Shown: one piece after another, positions 56,149 through 64,000 of the stretch
How positions within the stretch are numbered: position 1 is the first letter of the stretch
How the letters are laid out: each line of letters opens with the position of its first letter
Assembly (NCBI GenBank): GCA_039707655.1
Contig: CM077676.1
Location: 159,877,062 to 159,941,061, forward strand
Direction: 5' to 3'
DNA: 64,000 bases
From: Elymus sibiricus
Taxonomy: Eukaryota; Streptophyta; Magnoliopsida; Poales; Poaceae
Notes under the pieces: model-generated
Database searches by the model: none
What the model was told of the DNA's origin: nothing
Seen by the model: only the letters and a program-made list of their open reading frames with translations
Made by a program: the position numbers and the translations under genes

Positions 56149-57247
56149 CAGAAATCACCTTACCATCAGTCAACAGTAGCATGTTCCCTGTCGGATACGC
56201 AGATCCAGCACCCTTACCAGCAATCTCACCATCCATGTTCAACCTCTTGCGAGGAGCTTTCTCCACTACCATGTTCTGGACTGGTTGTTTAACTGGACTG
56301 GAAGCCGTATCCTTTAGCTCACCTTCCACAATTTCCTCAAGACCTGCCTTCTGCTTTGGCACATAGACCTCAGGATCGATCTTCCTATCTCCCCTGCTAG
56401 GTTCCCAGTCAGCTCGTATACGAACAGGGGGGACAACATACAGATAGTCACCAAACTTCAGATCCTTCTCTGCGTACACCCTGTTGCCACATTCCTTGTG
56501 TTCATGCCCAATGATTCCGCACACCTTGCAAAATCTTGCCAGCTTTTCATACCGAACAACATAAATCTTACGATTCTTCCCTTTTACAATACTTACAAAC
56601 TTTGTCAGAGGTTTTGTGATATCATGTTTCACACGAACACGAACGTAATCCCCTATGGAGATTCTGTTGATTCTAGTATCCAGGATTTCGTCCGCTGATC
56701 TCATCAGTTTTGCGATCAAATCGTTCCTACAGTAACCATCCGGCAGCTTATGAATCTGTAGCCAGATAGGCATATGAACTATAGGTACTTCCTCAGCATC
56801 CGTAAAACCATCATACTGCACCAGGAGAACTGCCATGTTCCGAAAAAGCCATGGTCCTTGGGTCATGATCCGATCCCAATCCCCAAGGCAGGAAGCTTGA
56901 ACCACAAACAAGTGTGATCCGATTGGGCAGAAGCGAACAGGCTTAGCCGTGTTCCATGCCGCCCTCATATCTTTTAAGAAAGCAGTTTGGCTGAAGTTCT
57001 TCGTTGTGTGAACCCTAGCTAGGGCTAGCCAACGAATCTCCTCAAGCAGATCGGGGGCTTCTTCTTCAACCACTACATCGTCAAACTCCTCTTCATGCAG
57101 ATCCAACTTCTCAAAGAAATCACCTAGGTCATCATCCGATCTGCCCTGAGCCGCCATATTCGAGGACGAGAACGCATCTGATGCCGCCGCCATAGGAGCC
57201 GCCACTGGAGGATCCGCCACACTGAAGGGGGAAGTAGTCGAGGACAA
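56093..57247 (-). CDS. LINE G ORF1 protein (DUF4283 plus zinc knuckle)
   Basis: An intact 384-residue ORF with ATG at 57247. After a low-complexity and acidic N-terminus (EEEFDDVVVEEEAPDLLEE) comes a DUF4283-type region, about residues 65-220 (WNTAKPVRFCPIGSHLFVVQ, MTQGPWLFRNMAVLLVQY). A CX2CX4HX4C zinc knuckle follows (C240, C243, H248, C253). The C-terminus is Lys/Pro-rich with a basic end (GSKRAKMDG). This pair of domains is the usual ORF1 of plant L1-type LINEs, an RNA-binding partner in retrotransposition. It is the only intact coding frame of this LINE. Confidence 0.85.
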   Translation of the reverse strand: MSSTTSPFSVADPPVAAPMAAASDAFSSSNMAAQGRSDDDLGDFFEKLDLHEEEFDDVVVEEEAPDLLEEIRWLALARVHTTKNFSQTAFLKDMRAAWNTAKPVRFCPIGSHLFVVQASCLGDWDRIMTQGPWLFRNMAVLLVQYDGFTDAEEVPIVHMPIWLQIHKLPDGYCRNDLIAKLMRSADEILDTRINRISIGDYVRVRVKHDITKPLTKFVSIVKGKNRKIYVVRYEKLARFCKVCGIIGHEHKECGNRVYAEKDLKFGDYLYVVPPVRIRADWEPSRGDRKIDPEVYVPKQKAGLEEIVEGELKDTASSPVKQPVQNMVVEKAPRKRLNMDGEIAGKGAGSAYPTGNMLLLTDGKVISDEASPTSSEGSKRAKMDG

Positions 57248-57505
57248 TTGCTCTCGATCGGTGGAAGCCGATCGAGCTGATGGCGTCGCCGCCGGCTATG
57301 GTGGACTTACGGCGATGGGATCGCCGCAAGGAAGGAAACCCTAGGCGTGGCTAGGGGAAAAAAACATGGCTTGGTCTACCGTATTCTTGTTTAGCGGGGC
57401 GCCTGTTGGAGATGCTCTAATAGATGTTTATGTTTGGGCAAAATTTAATAAGTTTCATGCATTTATATATTTATTTACTGTACAATAGACTGGCACGGCA
57501 ACGCA

Positions 57506-57870
57506 CTAGTCTTCATCTACGAGCAACAACCCATACGCACTTCGCCATGGTGCAGTCCAGGAGCCAATGCCACCATGAGTTGGGCTGCATCCAAAGGACT
57601 GCCACATATTCGCCCAATTCTTCCCTTGCTTCCCACCAGCATATTGTACGCTGAATGAATGGTGAACGTGCCTTTCTTGTCGAAAAAGCATGCCCAAAAA
57701 TCACCTTGTCTCCGTGGGAACGGGGTACTCTTGATCACCTCGACTTCCATTTGGGACAAACGCTTCTTGCAGCTTCTGGACGTTCCACCACAAGGCGGAG
57801 GTACTGTCAATGAAACGCTTCTTGCAGCATATTCGGTATCCATTGATCGTTCCACGGGTGAGCTGTCCAC
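57506..57870 (-). pseudogene. Degenerate LINE fragment (zf-RVT entry region)
   Basis: Minus-strand text in two frames (EVEVIKSTPFPRRQGDFWAC, FFDKKGTFTIHSAYNMLVG) resembles the segment before the zinc-binding domain of plant LINE ORF2, with the 'D-KG-F-V-SAY' pattern. It differs from LINE G and has frame changes, so it is a separate, older remnant. It could extend to about 57960. Confidence 0.45.
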
Positions 57871-59332
57871 ACTGTGAATCTGAAGAGGCCATCAACATGC
57901 TTGCGGTGCTGCAGACAGTAATGAGCTCTCTCGCTTCAGGCGGACGAAAAAGTCATGCTATTATCTCATCCGGCAAGGCCACGAACCGCGTTCGCTTCTG
58001 AAACACCACAAACGAAATCACAGGAGAAGATGTCAGCAAAGGCGACGGACAATTCGTTTCAAGCCAAATGCTAATCTGTTTGCGCATTACGCGAAAACGA
58101 TAGGGCCAAGATTTGAACAGGAAGTGCAGGGAACCAAGATCGCGTGACGAGTCCAACATTAATTTAGCGTATTTGTGACAAAAAAATCAAAGGAAATCCT
58201 GATGAAAAGCTCTGCTGATGTATTATCCCTTATCTCCGAGCGAGAAAAATTAGCACAGGTAGAAAACGATTGCTAATGGTGTCATGGTGAATTGGTGATA
58301 AGGTTAACTTCAATGAGATGCCCCCCCCGGGAAAAAGCCTCAGTGAGATGGTATCATACCATCATCTAACGGTTGCCTGCTGCTGCCTAAGCTAGTTTGA
58401 TGGTTAGGATTGCCGGTTTGACTTTGAGGCGCTCAACAATAAATCAAACAGGTAAGTTGCAACATTAGTGACGGTGACCCGAAAGAATCGGCCAGAGCTG
58501 CACTAATGGGCATAAACCCGATCAAGCAACTTGTCTCGTTATGATCCCTGAAAATTTCTTGATCTGGACACTTGGTCAGACATGCGGCTCTCGGCGTGTT
58601 TCTTCTGCTACCATAGAATAATTCAGGTACGTCTAATGGTTTGAAATGGCAATTTAAGATCATCCTTGGTACGCATAGACTTTCTACAAATCTGACTGTA
58701 GATCAGCTCCACTAGAGTAGTTATTAGAAATGTGGAAGGAGCACCACAATGGCTGCTAAAATATCTGTTGACAACATTTAAGATTCAGAGAACTCGCTCT
58801 GAAACTTCAGCATGCGAATCATTTTCCATGGTAGATCTATGACTGCTACTGCTATGCTTGATCCGCAGCCAGAAAGTGAGAATGGTCTCATGCCTCCAGA
58901 TATTCAAGTAGGAGTATGACAAGCAACTGTATTTTGTATCATCACTCAACCAGTCAAATCCTAGAATTGATCGCCAACAAATAACTAACGTAGTAATCGT
59001 GTCAAGAAAAACCTCAAACACGCTACTCAATACTTAAGATACATCTACATCGGCCGAAAATATTGGTCACCCCATTAACAGCTTCAGATGGTGCCCCATT
59101 AGACACGTAGGGATCCAATGGCGTAGGAATATTTCTTAGTTTTTTTCTGTTTTGACAGTGCATAAAGAGATAAACCCATGGCTTGTTTACATATTCCTAT
59201 ATGAACCGAGTGAAACAGAGAAAAATATTTGCACGCCATGTTTTAATTAGATTATAATGGTATGAATTAGTCGAAGATAAATTTCATAAGAAATTTTATT
59301 GGGTAAACTGTGTGGACCATTTACAAAAATTA
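57871..59332. other. Intergenic DNA without recognised features
   Basis: AT-rich to mixed, short ORFs only. Nothing found beyond a C run at 58321-58329. Confidence 0.5.
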
Positions 59333-59334
59333 TA

Positions 59335-59571
59335 CTTCCTCCGTTCCAAAATATAGTGCGTCCTCGGTTTCCGCGCTTCAACTTTGATCATAAATTTGAC
59401 CAACGAGACCGACTGCGGCGGAGGCAAAAATTATACCAGTGAATTCGTATTCGAAAGAAGTTTTCAATTATATAATTTTTGCTCCCGCCGCAGTCGGTCT
59501 CGTTGGTTAAATTTATGGTCAAAGTTGAACCTCGGGAAGCACGGGCGCACTATATTTTGGAACGGATGGAG
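59335..59571. mobile_element. Stowaway-type MITE 1 (about 237 bp)
   Basis: The TIR cttcctccgttccaaaatat at the left pairs with atattttggaacggatggag at the right, and TA flanks both sides (59333-59334, 59572-59573). The interior is also inverted: gaccgactgcggcgg and ccgccgcagtcggtc are arms near 59407 and 59487, so the whole transcript could fold as one long hairpin. Confidence 0.85.
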
Positions 59572-59690
59572 TATATTTTAAATTTTTAGACTATCACGAA
59601 GGCGGAACCCGTTTCAATTCATGAATGAAACCAGAGAGATCCATACAGCATGTAAAGGCATGTTCAACAGAGTATTGAAAAATAAAAATA

Positions 59691-59692
<2 letters not shown>

Positions 59693-59728
<36 letters not shown>
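59693..59728. repeat. (AT)n microsatellite
   Basis: About 18 uninterrupted AT units following atatg. Confidence 0.9.
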
Positions 59729-59729
<1 letters not shown>

Positions 59730-59732
<3 letters not shown>

Positions 59733-60050
59733 AATTTATTATTAAAAATTGTGTTGGTCAAAATAAACAGTTGTAATACATACTTTTGGGTGAAAGTTTC
59801 CGCATTATTTTTTTGACCGGGTAATGAAATACCACCATTGCTTGAATGAAAAAAACATTGTTTCCTTTCCCATGGATTTTTTTTTTTTGAAAATGCAGAT
59901 TAACGAAAAGCAATACAAAAGGACCAATTTATAGAGTGATTATTTTTAGATTGGAATCAAGTTATTTGATTCAGACCTTAATTGCATGACTCTATCCAAA
60001 TAATAAATATAGTAATATATTTTGAATAAAAAAAATTGAAAGAAGCAGTG
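59730..60050. other. AT-rich intron or downstream DNA of the DUF4228 gene
   Basis: Low GC against the GC-rich exon on its right. It may be intron 1. A second exon was not identified. Confidence 0.45.
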
Positions 60051-60056
60051 CATTAC

Positions 60057-60881
60057 CTCCTTCCGGCTGGTCTTGACGTCCGCTGATGCATACTCCGGCG
60101 TGCGTGGTAAAGCCGACCACCTATCCGGCGTCTTCGCCGTCTCTACGCCCCTCTCCGGTGTCTGCATCATGAACCTGGCACCCCACTCAGGCGTTACGGC
60201 GAACCTGGGACTCCGCTCTGGAGTCTGCGCGAACCTGCCGGCGCCCCAGTCCGGCGTCGGTACGAACCGAGGGCTCCGCTCTGGAGTCTGCGCGAACCCT
60301 CCAGTGCCCCAGTCCGCCGTCGGCAGGAACCGCGGGCTCTGCTCCGGCGTCACCGCGCCGTTCCCACCGTTGGCGGCGCAGAGCTGCATGATCTTAGCGG
60401 CCGCCTCGGCGGCGTCCCGGCTCTCGCCCATGAACTTCGCGAGCTGCGCCTTGGGCAGGCGCATCCTGAGCTGGACCTGCCCGCCCTCGGAGGCGGTGGA
60501 CATCGGGGAGGCCGGAGCGGTGCCACCACCGGCCGAGGTCGGGAAGGAGAGGTCGGAGGTGGAGCGGCGCGTGAGCATGAGCGACTCGAGCCTCTCGCGC
60601 GCGCCGACGTGGAGCGCGCCGGACCAGGCGCGGCGCGGGGGCACGGTGGGGCGGGGCAGCGCGACGAGGAAGTAGAGCCGGCCCGGCCGGAGCAGCGCGT
60701 CGTGCTCGAGCGGGCGCGCGCGCACGCCGAGCAGCTTGACCTGCTCCGACTCGAGCAGCTGGAAGCCCGGGTGGTCGCGCAGCACGGCGCCCGCGTACGC
60801 CGGCGGCTTGACCCTGAACGCGGTGCCGTCCAGCTGCATCACCTTGGCGCCCTTGCGCCGGCCGCCGATGCTGTTGCCCAT
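60057..60881 (-). CDS. DUF4228 (PADRE) domain protein, first exon
   Basis: The start ATG at 60881 gives MGNSIGGRRKGAKVMQLDG. A further in-frame ATG 10 codons upstream lacks the MGN start usual in this family. MGN suggests N-myristoylation (inference). The DUF4228 domain covers about residues 1-90 (VLRDHPGFQLLESEQVKLLG, ARPLEHDALLRPGRLYFLV, ALPRPTVPPRRAWSG). A helix-like segment (QLRMRLPKAQLAKFMGE, about 137-153) follows. A tail at about residues 178-262 has repeated TP(E/D) motifs (TPEQSPRF, TPERSPRF twice, TPEWGARF, TPERG, TPDR, TPEY), possible proline-directed phosphorylation sites. The open frame runs on to 59946, but GC drops and Lys/Phe/Tyr-rich text follows a donor-like gag|gtaatg (60056). 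I end the exon at 60057 and expect a further exon. DUF4228 genes are linked to stress response. Function here is inferred. Confidence 0.8.
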
Positions 60882-61050
60882 TGCCTGCCGGCTGCTGCTC
60901 CTTGCTCCCACGCTACGCTCTCCTTCCGGTGGCGGCTGCGTTTTCTCTTGTCTTTCGCCGCCTCCTCTCCTCTTCCGTCGGTGGTGTGAGGCGGGGCGTG
61001 GGTTGGGTTCGCGTGGTTCTTTGCGGTGTTTGTGCGTGTGGGGTGTGGGG

Positions 61051-61058
61051 ATTTAAAA
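61051..61058 (-). promoter_or_regulatory. Candidate TATA box of the DUF4228 gene
   Basis: Minus strand ttttaaat, about 170 bp before the ATG, in an otherwise GC-rich 5' region (CT-rich leader at 60890-61000). Confidence 0.45.
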
Positions 61059-61784
61059 CGGGCGAGCGAAAAAGGGTCGGGGCGGGGAAAGGTTTGGGAG
61101 TCAAAGGTTGGGGTGAGTTCACGCGAGTAATACTACTATACTATTGAGCTTGACGTGGACTTAACTACGAGTAGGGTATTATTTTTCCTTGCTTGGGCGT
61201 CTACAAAGCTTAGCTAGCCGCCCACTATGGCATAGATAGCACTGTGAAAGTGGAAGGGGGGAGGTTAAAAGTCGGTTCTAGTGCATGCATGTCTAATTAA
61301 CTATGCGTGAAGGATGAAAACACGTTTTTGACCGTCCAATTAAGCTCGCAGTTCCAGAATCAGAGCAACAACTTTACTTCGAGCGAAGCGAAACTTTGTA
61401 GTAATTGCGATCTAACTACTGGTCTGAACACCTTGGTTATTTTAGGGTTGCAAAGGGTAGGTTTGCTTCGTCTGTGCATAACTGAAGAAGCATGCTGCAT
61501 GCGTAAAACTTAAATTAGCCAGGTAAAAAAAAACGTACTTTGTCTGCAAAACTGACTTGGTACCTAATTTGGTGGGAGAAAATAAGAGACTTTAATTACC
61601 AGCTTCTTCTCTTTCAGTATCAGATCACATCATTTTACCGTGCTAGCAAACGTAAACGAGTTCGACCAGTCGAAGAGCGCGGCGAAATCCGCTGCCCGCC
61701 TTGTTATCTCGTGGCCAACTTTACATGTACCGTTCGCCTTCATTTTTAAACCCCTAGACGTTGATCTTGCACCAATAACCAATA
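61059..61784. other. Upstream region of the DUF4228 gene
   Basis: No ORF with support and no repeat recognised. Presumed promoter-proximal DNA up to the MITE at 61785. Confidence 0.5.
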
Positions 61785-62024
61785 CTCCCTCCATTCCACA
61801 ATATAGTGCCTATAGATTTTTCTGAAAGTCAAACTTTGTCAACTTTAACCAAGTTTATAGAGAAAACTGTCTACATCTACAATACCAAACATGTATATTC
61901 CGAAAATATAACTCATGATGTATCCAATGATGTGCATTTGGTATTCTAGATGTACCTATTTTTCTCTATAAATATGGTCAAACTTTGTAATGTTTGACTT
62001 TTCAAAATTATGGAACAGAGGGAG
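61785..62024. mobile_element. Stowaway-type MITE 2 (240 bp)
   Basis: The left TIR is ctccctccattccacaatat. The right end, aaaattatggaacagaggga, is its imperfect inverse. TA flanks both sides (61783-61784, 62025-62026). The interior pairs 'gtcaaactttgt' words in both orientations. It lies about 0.9 kb upstream of the DUF4228 start. Confidence 0.8.
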
Positions 62025-62026
62025 TA

Positions 62027-64000
62027 TAACTTCCCTAAAAAAAACAATATAACCTCCATTAGTATTATTATTAGTAAGTGGGTTCGTACGTGGCATGGTC
62101 TCATTTTTCTCTAAGCAATAGCTAAGTTAATGGCGGTCCAGCAACAACACGTGTACCGTACCGCCGGAGTCGCCACGGCGGACGCCCGCATGGTGCGTCC
62201 TTCACGGCACAGATCGGGGTCTTCCTTTTTGCGCCCGTCACGGCACGGGATCGGACCGAGGAATGTCATGCGGCGGCGGCGGGGGCGAGGTCAACCGCGC
62301 GCATCGTATTAATGCGTCTATAGCTTAGCCGGCGCTCTGCCAATCCGTTTCGCGGGATCGGGTGCCGGGAGGAGTCCGGTGATCCACGGCAACTGTCGTG
62401 TCGCGTTCTGGAGCTGCATGTAGACGGACGCGCGCGGCCGTTGTCGTCTGTGGGACTGTAGCCGGGCTTGCCCTTTCGCTCAAGGTGAGAGCAAGCTCAT
62501 GTCCTGCCTGTGCATGTTTGAATCGATCGAGTTTCCGTCGTGAAATACTATCGTCGTGGTCGTTTTCTCATACTGTTAGATATTCTATAAGCGCCCAACG
62601 GGTCAATTTTCTACAGTGTTAAAGATCTGCAATGCAAAGCGAACAGTTAGATTACATCGTTACACGTTAACTGCCTTCAAATTTGCGTTCTAAAAAACTG
62701 TACATGTGTAAAGTGCTACTGCGAAATGAGCGCACACTGTATGCTGCTAACCACTCGTACTGTAGCTCGTTGGACTAGCCAACCATGTCGATACTGTACG
62801 CTAAGTTTGGACCGATCTAGGCAGCAACGAAGAACGAGTCCCTGTTTTGCCACCAAATGTGCCACGACCGTCCGAGACTCATGTGACCTACCAATCCATA
62901 TACGTAGACCACGTGTTTCCTTTTCACCTCTCGACCTTCCCAGGATCCTGACTTGGTATCCTACATGACATACGCTCGATCGTCACGACGCACCTTCCGT
63001 CCTTCTTTCCGGCGGGAACATGGCTGATATCTGATACTACATGCACGCATGATGTTCTTTCTGCTGCGGTCGTTGGGCTTATCTGCATATGGTTCCTTCT
63101 CAGCAGGGAATCTGCAACGGCATCCATCTAAAAGCCAAGTACTATTGGTTTTGGTTCTGTTTTGTATCGGTCTCGTCGTTTTCGCCGGTTGCACTTGCAC
63201 AGACGTCTCCCCGGCCGGAGAGCGCTCGTTAGCACGCACGGCGCCGTACGTTGTCCACTTCTTGTCCTTTCTGTTCTGATGATGATCAGGGCCCGTTAAT
63301 TCGCGTTGTGGATCGACAAGCCGGCAGGCTCTCTGGTGTGTATGCAGGCACCTGCTGACCTGCAGACATGTTTGGTGCCGTACGTTGCTCTTGTCTGTGA
63401 GCACTATGGTCAAGTTCATGCACAGTACGCCCGTACGTGGTAGATCCTTGCGTTCCAGCGGGGAGCGCTAATTTTGGGCTCGTTAACGACTTTTACGACA
63501 GGGAGATGTGAAGGACTGAACGTACATCCGGCACATGCGTGCGGGCGTGAGATGCGACACGCCTTCGCACTGGCCGGGTCAGCTGGACGGGTGGCCGTGG
63601 CGCCGGCGACAGGGGCCGCGATGGCCTGCCTGACCAATCAATCGGCCGCCAGCCCTCTTCACGAACTTGTACAATCAATGCCACAAAGATAGCATACTCG
63701 ATTATCGAATATATAAGGAAAGGGGCGACGGTTTGGCACCAGCCTGAAGCGAAGGGCAGGAACGAACAGAATCAATGTGTTCCAATTTATCCGGAGTAAG
63801 GACGGCAGCTGAGAAGGGACAAAAAAATAGCGTAGACAAAAGGTAGGACCAAATCCCTTAAAGGAAAGCAAAATCCAATTCTATATTATATCAAACTATA
63901 AAGCAAAGATGAGGAAACTGGGCCTTTACTCGCTCGAATTAGAGCTTTTTTTTTGGTGCGCTCTTCCTTTTTTTGGATAGAAAAAAGGGTTCAGTGGGAG
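62027..64000. other. Intergenic DNA without recognised genes
   Basis: Moderate GC, many short ORFs on both strands, none with recognisable motifs or a plausible gene structure. No repeats or TIRs were found. A distal regulatory region or a gene beyond the edge cannot be excluded. Confidence 0.5.

Larger units (their letters stand above)
46839..57397 (-). mobile_element. LINE G: plant L1-type retrotransposon with ORF1 and ORF2
   Basis: It is a minus-strand element of about 5.5 kb once LTR element E is removed. It is bounded by a 16-bp target duplication with one mismatch (46823-46838 ggcgccagttggagat and 57398-57413 ggcgcctgttggagat). The 3' end is a T run on the plus strand (to 46848), the poly-A tail. 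ORF1 is 57247-56093, and ORF2 (endonuclease, RT, zf-RVT, RNase H) runs from about 56148 to 46869. It is nearly full length but disabled by several mutations. Confidence 0.85.
46518..57417. mobile_element. PIF/Harbinger-type MITE (about 325 bp), split by LINE G
   Basis: Left terminal repeat gagcatctccaaca (46518-46531) and right inverted tgttggagatgctc (57404-57417) are perfect partners. Both are flanked by TAA (46515-46517 and 57418-57420), the 3-bp target type of PIF/Harbinger elements. Without the LINE the element is 46518-46838 plus 57414-57417. It has no coding capacity. Its internal DNA is rich in GCGC words. Confidence 0.75.

Noticed and set aside
59946..60056. Open extension of the DUF4228 frame (Lys/Phe/Tyr-rich tail)
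   Set aside because: A sharp drop in GC and a donor-like gag|gtaatg at 60056 indicate intron sequence.
60073..60675. 200-codon plus-strand ORF opposite the DUF4228 exon
   Set aside because: It is antisense to a well supported domain. Its SGV repeats are the reverse reading of the TPE repeats.
63049..63279. 76-codon ORF with a hydrophobic segment
   Set aside because: No homology recognised, no supporting promoter or neighbour. Several similar chance ORFs lie nearby.

Overview
The window looks like plant nuclear DNA from a large grass genome, most likely a Triticeae species (wheat, Aegilops or barley type). The evidence is several kilobase-scale LTR retrotransposons nested in one another, Stowaway MITEs with TA target duplications, a Harbinger-type MITE, an L1-type LINE and only one convincing host gene. 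The family-level and taxonomic statements rest on recognised motifs, not on a database search.

Layout, left to right. (1) 1-34910 is one nested stack. Element A1 (+), a non-autonomous Ty3/Gypsy-type element, is the host. Its 5' LTR is interrupted by element X (+; only the 3' end is in the window, 1-2173). Its leader, just after the primer binding site, is interrupted by element A2 (+, 2947-29127), which keeps gag-protease remnants but no reverse transcriptase. A2 is interrupted by element B (-, 7454-25737; perfect AGTAG duplication), which carries an intact 449-codon ORF of unknown function. B's 5' LTR is interrupted by element C (+, 13441-24866), a Tat-lineage Ty3/Gypsy element with gag, protease, RT, two RNase H domains and integrase, disabled by nonsense changes. 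(2) 34911-35650 is a GC-rich gene-like fragment cut on both sides. (3) 35651-37468 is a truncated A2-family copy (F, -) sitting in the gag of an Athila-like element D (+, 37469 to about 43900). D has gag-protease and ATHILA ORF1-like remnants and a striking series of hairpin repeats. (4) 43.9-46.5 kb holds unassigned DNA, a probable CACTA terminus and a tandem duplication. (5) 46518-57417 is a small Harbinger-type MITE whose right inverted repeat received a plant L1 LINE (G, -). That LINE was in turn split by a non-autonomous LTR element E (-, 49804-54838; perfect CTTCC duplication). (6) 57.4-64 kb is the low-repeat end. It holds an older LINE remnant, two Stowaway MITEs, an AT microsatellite and one host gene (DUF4228/PADRE family, -, first exon 60057-60881).

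How the parts work together: C once encoded its own enzymes. X, A1, A2, B, D and E lack pol in what is visible, so they probably depended on enzymes supplied in trans. X, A1, A2 and B have related 3' internal DNA joined to different LTRs. A1, A2 and B share repeated purine-tract/hairpin modules, and A1 and B carry long acidic ORFs of unknown role. The signals I find most worth follow-up are these shared modules, the acidic ORFs and the hairpin repeats of D.
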